The notes under the pieces are model-generated. The model saw only the letters and a list, made by a program, of their open reading frames with translations. It was not told the DNA's origin and ran no database searches. From Selaginella moellendorffii (taxonomy: Eukaryota > Streptophyta > Lycopodiopsida > Selaginellales > Selaginellaceae), in the NCBI RefSeq assembly GCF_000143415.4, contig NW_003314422.1, positions 56,467-120,466 of the forward strand: a stretch of DNA of 64,000 nt, given 5' to 3'. Made by a program: the position numbers and the translations under genes. How positions within the stretch are numbered: position 1 is the stretch's first letter; the number at the start of each line of letters is the position of its first letter. Positions 18,781 to 29,860 of the stretch are shown here, one piece after another.

Positions 18781-21778
18781 TAGGATGACAAATAAGTGGG
18801 ATATAGATCTTGACGAGGAGTATGGCATTAGTGATGATTGCTATGACAAGGAGGAAGAATCTCTTGATACTATTGTTGTGTGGCAAAGATGCTAAATATC
18901 TAAGGTTTAAAGTAATATTAAAGAGGTTAAAGATTCTATCAATCTTATTAAAAACTTCTTACTTCACAATCAATCTTGTGTCTGTGATTATTATTGGTAC
19001 ATTAAACATGCCAAGGATTATGGTATTATAGAATGGAAGTCATCACTAAATGTTTGTGATAGTTAGGAGGCCAATTCTTGGTTGGAATTATGGAAAAGTT
19101 ATTGGTCTCATAACCTTTGTAAGGATAAAGTGAAGATTAAGTTAATTCTAAATTGACTTCTTGGAGTGATTTGATTAAAATTTTCTATACTTTGTTTATT
19201 AAAAAGTTTGAAGAGGTTGATCTCATGAACCAACTTCTAGAAATCAAGCAAGGGATTTTGTCTTTAGATGTATATGCACACAATTTTTGCTTTAGTCTTA
19301 TAAGCACTTATAATGAGCTGTTAAAAGTGCAATGTTTCATCAAAGATTTGAGCTTAATGGATGTGTAGCAAAAGGTAAAAAAGATTTTCTAGCAATGTTA
19401 ACTAATGCTATCACTAAGGCTTAAATATTTTTGCCCAAACTATCAATCAACTTAGTCAACTTTGGTCAATAGGATGATTTATAGGGTAGTTAATATGATG
19501 ACCAACCCAATGGTTCATATTTAGGGAAGAAACAACTATTGTTCCATCATAACTCAAAAAAAAAAGATGGTAATGAGGTTAAAAGAAATCATTTATATTA
19601 GCAAGAGAAAGATAAGGTAGAGGGCAATTGTTTTCATTATCACAAAGCTAGACATCATAGCAAGGATTGTCTTCTTATGAAAGGATCAAAGAATATTAAG
19701 GTGAGTATGGTGGAATTTATTAAGGATACAACTCAGGCATCTATTGTGGTGGCTCTTTCACACATTATGGCAAAAGTTCAAAAATTTAAGTCTTGAGTGT
19801 ATATTAATTTTGTAGAGCTCAATGGTTTTATGCACAATCAACTTGTGAAGGCCAAAAAGGACATTCAGGGTAGTGTTGTTAGTATTCTTTTTTATCTAGG
19901 TGCTACACACAACTTTTTGAGCTTTAAAGTGGTGAAGTAACTTGGTTTGCTTATAGAAAAGAGTTTGATAATCTATGAGGTGGTTATGGTAGATGGATTT
20001 AGCACTTATGTTTACTGTGAATAGCCTCCGAGTGTTCTTTTGATGGTTTAAGGGATTCTTGACCATCCTTCACTCTAGGTTATGGATCTTGGTCACACAG
20101 ATGTTATTTTTGGGAAGGAATAGTGATAGGAAGCCAAGGATCAATTGAGAATTTAATGTTTTGCATATCGAAATTAGTGGCATGTGAAAGAGATTGTCAT
20201 AACAGACAATAATGATACTTCATTGATTAATACTTTGGAGTTGGTGATATGCACACATGAGATCTAATTCTTTTGTGGTTTGTTTCTTTCTAATATACTC
20301 ATATTTAATTTGGCATATGTTCGTGGGCATGGGGCTCAGATGGATTGCATTCAAGAGGAGTTCTAGACGTATTTCCAGATGAATTGCCTGATGGTTTGCC
20401 TCCCAAACATAGAATTCAACATGAGATTAATTTGGTTCTTGGAGCTACTCCTTATTAACAACAACTGACTCACACTAGTCTTGCTGAAGATGAGGAGATT
20501 AATAGGCAACTTGTTGAGTACCTTTGGAAGGGGTGGTTATAGATAAAGAAGTCTCCTTAAGTTGCTTTAGTGGTGATGGTTAAGAAGAAAGATGATATAT
20601 GATATCTCTATGTGAACTATAAGGGATTGAATGATAAGACAATGAAGAATATGTTCCCAATCCTTATATTAATGATTTTCTTGATTGTCTTTATGATGCT
20701 TGATGTTTTTCAAAGATTGATTTGAGGCAAGGGTATCATTAGATTTGTGTCAAGCCAGAGGATGTTCCAAAAATTACATTTTAGATGACAAGGTCACTAT
20801 GAGTTTTTAGTGATGTCATTTAGTTTGATGGATGCTTCTACAACTTTTCAGAAATTAATGAATCAAATTCTACAACCTTACTTGGGAAAGTTTGCAATTG
20901 ATAATTTTGATGATATCCTGGTGTTTAGTTCTTTAGTGGAGGAATATGAGATGCATGTACAAAGTGTTTTGCAACATTTGAGGGATAATAAGCTCTACTT
21001 TAAGTTATTTAAGTATGAGTTGTTTTTGGAGAAGATTGAATATCTCATACATTTGATTTTAGTATATGGAGTGAAAGTTAATCCCACAAAGATCCAAATT
21101 GTGGTTGATTGGCCTATATCTTCAATAGTGCATGATCTCCGTTGAGTAGATATGTGATGTGATGTGTGACTAAGAAGTTGCAAGATGCAATATGATGTTA
21201 TTTGGCATGTGTATAGCTATATTTGGTGCTAAGTTCATAATGCTATCTCTCATATTGCAAAAGGATAGTTGGAGTCAATTTTAGTTTCCCATTTTTTTGA
21301 GTTCATGACATTTGATTTGATAGGGCATTTTCCACAATTGATTGTTGGTAATGAGTATGTCATTATTGCTTCTAATTATTTGACTTGCTATATAGATGTT
21401 AGTGCTTATTTGTAACTATTATTAGATACTTTTTTATCAATCGAGTGGTATTCTAGCATTCTTGTCCAAAATGGATTCTCTCAGATAATGGTCCCACATT
21501 TATGGCTAAGGTATTTTACATTTTAACATCTCAACTAGGGATACACAGCAATGTCACAAGTGCTTATCATTTATAGATAAATAGTTTGGTGGAACAATTC
21601 ATTCAAACCTTCAAAGGAATAATTGTAAAGTAAGTGAACTTTTAGTATTCAAATTGGGATGGTTATTTGCTGTATCTTCAATATGCATATGTCACAAGGA
21701 TATAAAATTCTGTTGGTGCTTCACTATATAAACTTCTATATAGTCATGATCTAGTACTGCCAATGGAGTTGAGTTTAC
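18781..21778 (+). mobile_element. Decayed Ty3/gypsy retrotransposon, gag-pol remnant
   Basis: AT-rich remnant of a sense-strand gypsy polyprotein with many stops. In order I can read: a gag region; a degraded zinc knuckle near 19,630 (Cys...His...Cys, one Cys lost); a protease remnant near 19,880 (Leu-Gly-Ala-Thr-His-Asn-Phe); RT near 20,580-21,130, with Ser-Lys-Ile-Asp-Leu-Arg-x-Gly-Tyr-His and Phe-Asp-Asp-Ile-Leu-Val-Phe in place of Y-x-D-D; and integrase near 21,460-21,770 (Ser-Asp-Asn-Gly-Pro, Ala-Tyr-His). Stops fall where CAA, CAG or CGA would be expected, as from C-to-T decay. No LTRs were found. It is cut by the solo LTR at 21,779. Confidence 0.75.
21774..21778. repeat. Left target-site duplication TTTAC
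   Basis: The 5 bp before the solo LTR. They repeat at 26,055-26,059 directly after its other end. Confidence 0.75.
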
Positions 21779-22789
21779 TGTAAGCGATTAATTTTTCCAT
21801 TATACTTTAGTCACTTAACCACACCTCTGACCACTTCGAAGAGTCTCACTCACCACCTCCATAAGTCCTACTTTGGACTTGGGCTTGCTAACCCCGAGAA
21901 TGGCATCTCCGCCACTCAACCTTTGCACTTGGTCCAAGTGCTCCACGTGTCCGATCCCATGACTGACACCCCAAGGCACCACCAACACATCAGCCCGTTA
22001 CACTAAGGCCATGCCCATTCACCTTGGTCACACTGGTGGTCTAACACCACCTACACCACAGTCCCGTCTCTCAAAGACTGGGCCATCCGTCCATGAGGGA
22101 TCATCCCCGATCCACTCCTTAGCATCCTTAGGATGTCCATAGACATGGGGATTAGCCTTCCCCAATATCCGCTTTTCGGTCCCTACCAAGTCCCTTTCTG
22201 GCCATGGCCGTATTTGCCAACACTGCCACTGGATCAAGGCCCGCAGGCCCGACCTCTAAGTCCCTCTATCCTTTGGGACTTCCTCACCATGTGACCGTAT
22301 CCTAGGTCACTACACTAGAGGACTGCTCCTCTTCCCTTTCACCGTTTGGGACTTTGGGGACAGCATTTCGGAACACCGTGGCCTTACGCAAGCCTCATGG
22401 GTACTCTCCCCGCCTTTCGCCTTTAGGTGCTCTAGCCATGGGCTTAGAGCGAGGTTCCGTTGAGCCATGACAGGTATCCAAGTAGGTAGTGCCACTCACA
22501 CTTGGACTGGGAGCATCGGCCAGTCGATCTCCCGGGGGAACTAGAGCCGACTCTTGAACACTTCACCAAGCTACCCCGCTTGTCGGCTTGTGTTCACTCT
22601 AGTCTTGGACTTCCCAGTGGGCAGCTCATCACCCAACATTGGGTCCGGCCTTCCTGGGCCAAACTGGCCTTTCCTGGCTAAACTGGCTCCACTGCAGTCC
22701 TCCCCCTACTATACTTTTGGAGCTCACCAAACCCCCCAGGGTCTGGGAGACGAACGCTTTGGGCTTTCACCCTCTCAGACTCGAACTCG

Positions 22790-23172
22790 GACTTGGCCTC
22801 GGACTCGGACTCGGACTCGGACTCGGACTCGGACTCGGACTCGGACTCGGGCTCAGGCTCGGGCTCGGGCTCGGTCTCGGTCTCGGTCCCGATCTCGGTC
22901 TCGGTCCCGGTCTAGGTCTTGGTCCCGGTCTCGACTTCGGACTCCATCTCGGGTCCATCTCGGACTCCATCTCGGACTCCATCTCGGGTCCATCTCAAGT
23001 CCATCTCGGGTCCATCTCGGGTCCCATCTCGGGTCCATCTTGGACTCCATCTCGGACTCCATCTCGGACTCCATCTCGGGTCCATCTCGGACTCCATCTC
23101 GGGTCCATCTCGGATTCCATCTCGGACTCCATCTCGGGTCCATCTCGGACTCTATCTCGGACTCCACCTCGG
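22790..23172. repeat. CGGACT hexamer and GGACTCCATCTC dodecamer arrays
   Basis: A pure six-base array (CGGACT) at about 22,790-22,852 grades into GGTCTCGG variants and then into a 12-base array of GGACTCCATCTC / GGGTCCATCTCG to 23,172. The array resumes at 25,711-25,820 beyond the hAT element, so the hAT landed inside it. Related arrays occur in LTRs at 54,735-54,900 and 57,770-58,055. The long Arg/Ser or Gly/Leu reading frames here are repeat artefacts. Confidence 0.85.
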
Positions 23173-23410
23173 CATAGTTACGAACACGAACACGGAACAC
23201 GAACACGAGCCTCAGATTTCAGGAACTCGAACACGGAACACGATCACGGCCCACGATGGCTCACGAATATTCTACTGAATATTCTAAGAATATGTTATTT
23301 AAAAATTATATTCTATTTCTTATTATATTATTATAGGAATATGCTATATTTTATTATATTATTCTTAATATTTTTATTTGCACATAAACTACTTCACACT
23401 TTTAAACTAC

Positions 23411-25474
23411 TCAAATATCCTGCATCTCATCGTCATCTTCAACCTCATGATCTTCGACCTCACGATCTTCGACATCATCTCCATCTTCCTCTTCCTGTCC
23501 TAACTCAAGCTCGTCTTCAGGATGAGGAACTGTCTCCAGGACTTTGTAGCTTACAAACTTGTCGTAATCACGATCATTTTTGCAGGTTAACAACCTGGTG
23601 TTGCAAGCCACAAAAACCAGATCCGCTGTCCTGTCCATGGTAAGTCTGTTCCTCTTTTTTGAAGAAACATGCTCGAAAGTACTGAACAATCTCTCCACCG
23701 AGGACAACGAGCATGCCTGACTTAGAACTCGAATGGCCAACTTCTGAAGAGCTGGAGTTTCATAACCATAGTCCTCCCACCAACGTACAGCTCCCCTCTT
23801 AGTGTGATCAGCCTTAGCATCATATGAGTTGAAAATGCCTCCTATCCTCCGGTAAGTTAAAAGCTCATCACGTATCACATCCCTCTCACTGGATGTAAAC
23901 ATGGCCAGCAGATAAGCATTCCAGTCCTTTATGACCTCTCTGTTAGCATGCTTTTCATACTCCTGAAACTCGGGGTCCAACATGTATGCCACCGAGTGCA
24001 TGAGCGAGTGATACTCATGCCACCTATTAGACATGATCTGATGAAGTTCCCTGTACCTGCCATAATCCGACTGTCCTTCCTCTAAACTTGCATCCAACCT
24101 GTTCATGCACTCATATATCTTTCCAATCGCAGGTATATCACCGTCCACAACACGAAGAAGCAGCATAACATCCTTGGACACCTCTAGCATGTCCTTAACC
24201 TGTTGCCAGAAACTGTCATCAAAAACCGTTGCATAACTGTCCCTTCCTGCTCTCGACTTCGACTCAGGCCTTGCTCTGTACGCAGGGCATACGAACATCT
24301 GTTGTAAAGCTTCTCGGAGCTCCACCAGCCTCTCCATCATAATGAAGTTGTAGCCGAACCTGGTATCACAATAACGCAGCAATCGCTTGTGATTAAACTC
24401 CGCCAGCAGTGCCACTATATGAGAGTGGTTTCTAACGAAGATCACCAAAGACTTTCCACGCTCCAGAAGTGTTGCCATCCATGGAAGTACACCGAAGTCT
24501 TTCAAGGCATTGTTCAAGCAATGGGCAAAACATGCTGCCCATTGAATTTTCGGGTACCTCTGTTGCAAAAGTGCTGCTGCTGCTCTGTTTGCATTTTCCC
24601 CATCGGTCACAACCATGACAATGTTCTCTGCACCTACAATGTTAATGCCTTCTTCCCAACAGCGCAGAGTATTTTCAGCTGTTTTTCCTATTAAGGAAAT
24701 GTCGATAGCCTTCAAAAAAGCTCCTCGTCCTTGACTATATGCCACAAGCCCCATGATATGCCGATTCCTCCTATCTGCCCACCCGTCTGCGCATATGGTT
24801 GCACCCCTCTGCTCCCACTGCTTCCTCAAGGACGCCATCTCAATGTCAATGAATCGTTTCTCTTTCACCAAAAGCTTATCCCGGAGATCATCATATTTTG
24901 GTGGTGCATAAGGCACACCATGCCTGGCAACTTCCTGTATCATGTTGAGGAAGTAAGGTGACCGAGCCTTGACAAATGGAATGTGTTCATTCCAGAAAAA
25001 TCTTCCGATAGCCACATCAACTCGGTTCTTCCGCTCAGGATCCATCGAATCAACAATATGGACTTGACTCTGTTTGCTAAAAAACAGGGAACTGCAGCCA
25101 CTTCCACTTGACTGGGATGATACCACCGGTGGAAATCCTTGGACATTGCCATCCATTCTCATAGAAGCACCACCAGATTCATTCGGCCGTTTCTTCCCCC
25201 TTGCCCCTTTCTCGGAATCAATAACCTTTTGCATATTGAGCAGATCCGCTTTCTTGTTACCTGGGATGAGAGGACAACTCACAATATCCTTGCTGCCTGG
25301 GCCTTCTCCTAACAGATGAGCTCGCACACGATCAACACCACTCAGTTTGTTCACCATTGGGCAGTATTTGCATGACCATAATTTGTGGCCATGCCCCCTG
25401 CTCTCAAGAACACTTACCTCATCCCACCATCGCGAAGAAGGATGCTTTCGCAGTATGCTGGATTGCTGCGCCAT
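23411..25474 (-). CDS. hAT-family transposase
   Basis: Uninterrupted 687-residue ORF. Near the N-terminus is a BED-type zinc finger (Trp-Ser-Cys-Lys-Tyr-Cys...His-Leu...Cys, about residues 30-72). A DUF659-like RNase H core follows, with Ala-Asp-Gly-Trp-Ala-Asp at about 232 and Val-Thr-Asp-Gly-Glu-Asn-Ala at about 290, holding two of the expected acidic residues. The C-terminus has the hAT dimerisation block (Leu-Ser-Ser-Val-Glu-Arg-Leu-Phe-Ser-Thr-Phe, about 600) and an acidic tail. hAT transposases cut and paste elements with 8-bp target duplications. Absence of stops and frameshifts suggests recent activity. It is intronless. Confidence 0.88.
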   Translation of the reverse strand: MAQQSSILRKHPSSRWWDEVSVLESRGHGHKLWSCKYCPMVNKLSGVDRVRAHLLGEGPGSKDIVSCPLIPGNKKADLLNMQKVIDSEKGARGKKRPNESGGASMRMDGNVQGFPPVVSSQSSGSGCSSLFFSKQSQVHIVDSMDPERKNRVDVAIGRFFWNEHIPFVKARSPYFLNMIQEVARHGVPYAPPKYDDLRDKLLVKEKRFIDIEMASLRKQWEQRGATICADGWADRRNRHIMGLVAYSQGRGAFLKAIDISLIGKTAENTLRCWEEGINIVGAENIVMVVTDGENANRAAAALLQQRYPKIQWAACFAHCLNNALKDFGVLPWMATLLERGKSLVIFVRNHSHIVALLAEFNHKRLLRYCDTRFGYNFIMMERLVELREALQQMFVCPAYRARPESKSRAGRDSYATVFDDSFWQQVKDMLEVSKDVMLLLRVVDGDIPAIGKIYECMNRLDASLEEGQSDYGRYRELHQIMSNRWHEYHSLMHSVAYMLDPEFQEYEKHANREVIKDWNAYLLAMFTSSERDVIRDELLTYRRIGGIFNSYDAKADHTKRGAVRWWEDYGYETPALQKLAIRVLSQACSLSSVERLFSTFEHVSSKKRNRLTMDRTADLVFVACNTRLLTCKNDRDYDKFVSYKVLETVPHPEDELELGQEEEDGDDVEDREVEDHEVEDDDEMQDI

Positions 25475-25585
25475 GCTTGTTTGCCTTGGATTGCTGCTGC
25501 TGTGCCCTGAAATGGTGCGCCCTGGCTGGATTGTCGTGTGATGCCGTGCGCCCTAAAACCAGAATATTCCGCGCGAGAATATTCT

Positions 25586-25701
25586 GAACAGTGGTCCGTG
25601 TTAGTAACACGGACCACTGTTCACGAACACGGCCGTGGGAACACGACCCATGGCCGTGTTCGTGAAACACGGTGAACACGGCCGGGATCCCGGCCGTGTT
25701 C
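25586..25701. repeat. Hairpin cluster in hAT right subterminal region
   Basis: Three inverted repeats sit side by side: 25,586-25,622 with 17-bp perfect arms and a 3-nt loop, 25,622-25,634 with 25,652-25,664 (13-bp arms), and 25,674-25,701, a 28-bp perfect palindrome centred on GGGATCCC. All use the GAACACGG motif that is repeated at the left end. Confidence 0.8.
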
Positions 25702-26054
25702 GTAACACGGCCTCGGACTCCATCTCGGGTCCATCTCGGGTCCACCTTGGACTCCACCTCGGACTCCATCTCGGGGTCCTTCTCGGACTCCACTTCGGAC
25801 TCCAACTTGGGTCCATCTCGGACACTTCCACGTGTCATGTGTTGGTCCTTTTGGGTCCCTTTTTGGAGCCTCGCTTATTGCTCTCTTTGTGCTTGTTCCT
25901 CGAGCACTTCGTTAGGAGTTCCACTCCCGCTCTCGACCTTTCAAGGCAGAGCTTTTAGTCCAAACGTGTTACGCTCGTTTGGCTTTTGCTTCGGCCACTA
26001 CCACGTGGCGCCCCTCTGGCTCCACTTTGGGGCCTAGGGATTTTGTGTCTCACA

Positions 26055-26059
26055 TTTAC
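26055..26059. repeat. Right target-site duplication TTTAC
   Basis: Partner of 21,774-21,778. It shows that the whole 21,779-26,054 block entered as one LTR, with the hAT inserted later. Confidence 0.75.
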
Positions 26060-27300
26060 CTTCGCAATTGCTATAAGCTGCTGATGCTAAGTCTTGGAAT
26101 TAATATTTGACGAGCATTCTTCCACTTGTTTAAATAGAGTGTACACTTAGGCCATATACAAATGGGATAAAAATAAAAAGACCTGTGCAGCTTCTTAGGC
26201 ATATAATGATGCCCTATATGCCTGCATAAAATAGGAGAATCATGGTATAATAAAGAAGGCCATCCTCAATGTGATATTGAGAATGTAAATGCTAAAATAA
26301 TAAGTCATTAATAAATGATGTAGAATTTTCAAACATATCATAAAGCTTTCAAATCCATGGCTCAAACTTTTGAGCTTCACAAACCTTATAAAAAGAAGCT
26401 AAATTTTGTGGTGCACCTTGTGGACACTAAACATCAAGTATAACAACTATTGACGACATGGAATCCTCTTCAGAAAATCCACAAATACTAGAATATTAGG
26501 GTCAACAAGAATAAAAGAAAAGAGTGAAGAAGGAAAAAAAGCTCAAAAAAAGGCATTAGCATAAATTATAGAACTCTTATAGTGATGAACAACCTCAAAA
26601 TTATATATCTGAAGCTTTAAAGCCCACTAAGTAGTATGACCAACCAAGTTCTTCAATTTAATAACAAAGGAACTACAACATAATCACTTTATAGTAATGT
26701 TTGAGAACCATATAAATATGCATCTCGAAACCCCAAACCATTGCTAAACACTCTTTCTCTATTGTGGAATAGCTTATCTCCGTTAATTGTAATGTATAAC
26801 TAATGTATATAATGGGATGACACTAAGGCACACTCATGCTTTCTTGCATCCATACACCCTAAAACCGATATAAGAAGCATCTATATATAAAATGAAAGGT
26901 TGAGTGTAATTAGGATATGCCAAAATTAAATAAGTCATCAATAAGCTCTTTGAGATCTATAATTGCCTATTTGCAATCTTTAAACCATATGAAAGATAAT
27001 GTTGATGACTTCAGTAATACTCGCAATGGTGCAATACAATCAGAAAGAATTAACAAAACAATTGAAATATTGCACCTTGCCCAAGCACTATACATTATTC
27101 AAGCTGTGTTCTTAGATGCAAAGATGCATTCCCACGTCCCCTCTAAGTGGATCAAAACATCTTCAATGAAGTCAACAGTCACCTTGGCATATCATAAAGA
27201 ACTTCATCCTACTGAAATGTTACTAAAACATTATTTAAACTAAACGACATCACCAAGAACTTGTATAAACTAAATAATGTACAAAAAACATTCTTAGAAA
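26060..27300 (-). mobile_element. Decayed Ty3/gypsy fragment (RT/RNase H), antisense
   Basis: Read on the minus strand near 26,930-26,830 the translation gives Leu-Ala-Tyr-Pro-Asn...Gln-Pro-Phe-Ile-Leu-Tyr-Ile-Asp-Ala-Ser, the RT-RNase H junction of gypsy elements. Near 26,630 it gives Trp-Ala-Leu-Lys-Leu-Gln-x-Tyr-Asn-Phe-Glu, the end of RNase H. Frames shift and stops are frequent. Element ends were not found. Its orientation is opposite to the 18.8-21.8 kb element, so it is probably a different insertion. Confidence 0.6.
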
Positions 27301-28130
27301 TATCATCTTTAGCCATCGGCATTTGTTAGTACCCAAAAGAAAATTTTAGTAATTCATTTGGAGGCATGACTTGTGACAAGCTACATGAAGATGACATGAA
27401 ACTTCAAAGAAAATTATAAATCTCTTGCAATGGTGAAGTAGACCATAAAGGGGGGTGCTCTCCAACTGATGTAATATTCTATCTGATTGGGCATCCAACT
27501 AGTTAATGTGGCACCAACCAAGTTTACTAGTCACATTTAATTGTTTTTATAACTCTAAAGCCTAGATCACTTCAAACCTTAGTTGAATGAGCTGGAAATC
27601 CTTAAATGTTTCTTGGTGTAATCAATAAAAACTTTTAAATATTTACATCCAACCATACAAGAAACAAAGACTGACCAAAACCACATCCCTATTTTACACT
27701 TGATTGACTCACATCTTACAATGCTCTAATCAAGTTGCTATGCTATTGGAGTATATTAGTGATGATTCCTTGATCAATTCTAAGGATTTGAGAGTGGAGA
27801 TGAATCTTCTAAATCAGTATAGTTTACATGCTTAAATCTCTTTTTGATATATGGGCTCTTCACTATATTGTTCCCAGGATCAAGAAATGTTTGCTATACA
27901 ATCATCACTTCATCAAAGAACTTGTGACACATCTATATTTTTAGCATAGAACGTTTGCCATTGACTCTTATGTAGCAATTGATTAATTGTTTTTTATAAA
28001 TTGATAAAGACTTTTGTTAAGGAGGGAAATTCAAAAAGAAGAATGCTAGCTACCAACATTAAACACAAAACTTTGCATTCAAAAGTTTTAGCGCTTAATC
28101 TTTGTAGGAGGGAAAAGTTTATTATGTTGT
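27301..28130. other. AT-rich stretch without identifiable gene
   Basis: No intact ORF and no motif that I trust. It is probably more retroelement debris. Confidence 0.5.
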
Positions 28131-28489
28131 TTGGATATTGTGCTTACTAGGCACCAAGAAAAAAGAAAAATCTAACTCAAGCAACAGCCTTACCTCTGAG
28201 AACAAAGACAACTCATATAGCAGCTCAGCTACAAGCACGTTCAGCTCCAACTTACCAAAGAGTGGCTCATCAATCCACATCACAAAAAAAAGTTTCTTAC
28301 ACTTTTACTGTACCTATGCATGAAATTTTTGCATCTTTGTTAGAGGCTATAGGGAGCATTCCTATAGAAGAGGACACACTTGAGCTTGATTTATCTCCTG
28401 TTCATAATTTTCCTCTCTTGCCTTTTGATGACAAGCTCCCACCTAAAAAGAAGAAAGCTACAAACCTTTAGACAACCATAGACATCGAT

Positions 28490-29860
28490 AAAGCTATAGT
28501 TGTTGTTGATGAAGGCTCCAAATCAATTCAAGAATCTGCTTGAGAGTTTGGTGTGACAACACTACACAATTGGCTTGATGAAGTACAAAGCAAAAAGGTG
28601 GTAGCAACAGGATCTTTACAGATGAGGAAGAGGATGCCATTGTATATTAGATTATGCAACATCAAGCAAGTGGTTGGTTGGTGGCATGGATTTAAAAAGT
28701 GTTAACCTCAATTAAGTTTGTGTTCTCCATAGTCTTTGGGGTATGCTTGAGTATCTGCAATCACACCAGCAGTTGTCAAGCCTTTCTATGCAAGGTGGCA
28801 AGCATTGATAGCGGAAAAGAACTATTCACCTAGTTGAATTTTCAATGTTGATGAAACTAGGATATCTGCAAAACAAAGATCTAGGTTGTCATGCGGTATT
28901 CAACAAGCAAGCATGCACAATTTTTAGTGTTGTTCCAAATGAGTGTCAAAGGATAATAGTCATTTGTGCTATTGCTGCAAATGGCCAGAAGCTTCCAAAT
29001 CACTGCATATTCCGAGGGCATAATCAAGCAGTAGGTTGGTTGGAGTTCTGTGAGCTTGGAACATCCATGCAAGTACAAACCAATGCATGGATGAGAAATA
29101 ATGGGCTTATTTGCTTCCTTGAACACTTTGCAAGAGTCATCCCAGGTGGCATTTCTCCAACAAATCAAGCTTGCATTATGATGGATGGTCATGGCTCTTA
29201 TCATACTTCACATCATATGCAACCTCTTGATGTGTGCTACTTTGGACCTTTCAAGGCAGAGTTCAAAGCCATCCATACTGAATGTATAGAGACAGGATTT
29301 CATGGACACACTCTAACAAAGATCTTAGCAAGAGTGGTGAGAAGAGCACTTGACAAGGCTCTAACTTCTGCAAACACCATTGTTGGCTTTAAAAAAACCA
29401 GACTCTGGCCTATTGATTGTGCAGTTATAGATGCTAAATTTCACATGGATGCAGCTCTACAAGACACAGGTAAGAAACTTTAAAAAGATGAAGATGAAGA
29501 GACTTACATTTGACATAAGTGTAAATGACAATAGCGATGATGATTTGGAACTGTTGCTAAGTGCTACAGTTGCTATGGATGTAAACTATACAATGGAAGA
29601 AGCTGAGAAAAGCTGATGGGAGAAGGCAATATTGAGGCAACTTAAGGCAGAACAAGCAGCAATAGAAAAAAAAAAGCACAAAAATTGGAGAGGGAAATGG
29701 ACAAATAAGTTGGACTTGCTGTAAGGAAAGTTTCAAAGAACCTTTACAAGCAAGGATTAGAAACAACTATGCAAGAATATAGAACAAACATCTTCTTCCA
29801 ATCTTTTCAACAAGACTTTGAGCTAGATCTTGAGCCCGGGGAGAAAATTCTAGTCTGGCA
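28490..29860 (+). pseudogene. pogo/Tigger-like (DDE_1) transposase pseudogene
   Basis: Fragments in order: a helix-turn-helix-like phrase Glu-Phe-Gly-Val-Thr-Thr-Leu-His-Asn-Trp-Leu near 28,540; Phe-Asn-Val-Asp-Glu-Thr near 28,842 (first catalytic Asp); then, after a frameshift, a 212-codon open stretch 28,845-29,483 with Ala-Ile-Ala-Ala-Asn-Gly-Gln-Lys-Leu-Pro, Met-Met-Asp-Gly-His (second Asp) and His-Met-Gln-Pro-Leu-Asp-Val. Between Asp-Gly-His and Gln-Pro-Leu the usual ~20 residues are missing, so there is an internal deletion. Stops at the N-terminal side and after 29,483 confirm decay. I saw no clear terminal repeats. Confidence 0.7.

Larger units (their letters stand above)
23173..25710 (-). 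mobile_element. hAT DNA transposon, apparently intact
   Basis: About 2.5 kb element. The ends share an inverted GTTACGAACACG (left at about 23,177-23,188, right as its complement at 25,695-25,706). The flanks both read CCTCGG (23,167-23,172 and 25,711-25,716), part of a probable 8-bp duplication that the surrounding repeat makes hard to delimit. Subterminal zones are packed with GAACACGG motifs, and the right one contains long hairpins. It encodes one full-length transposase. Confidence 0.75.
21779..26054 (-). mobile_element. Solo LTR (nested), hosting a hAT element
   Basis: On the minus strand it starts TGTGAGACACAAAATCCCTA at 26,054 and ends CGCTTACA at 21,779, so it has TG...CA ends. It is flanked by a 5-bp duplication TTTAC at 21,774-21,778 and 26,055-26,059. 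No PBS, PPT or internal coding follows, so it is a solo LTR left by recombination. Its 21,779-22,560 part is an inverted relative of the LTR at 55,140-55,918. Subtracting the hAT insertion the LTR is about 1.7 kb. It carries GGACTC arrays and the GTGAAAGCCCAAAGCG box. Confidence 0.8.

Noticed and set aside
22554-23643. Long reading frames rich in Arg/Ser, Gly/Leu or Asp/Glu on both strands
   Set aside because: They are translations of the GGACTC and ATCTCG tandem arrays; any frame stays open because the unit length is a multiple of three.
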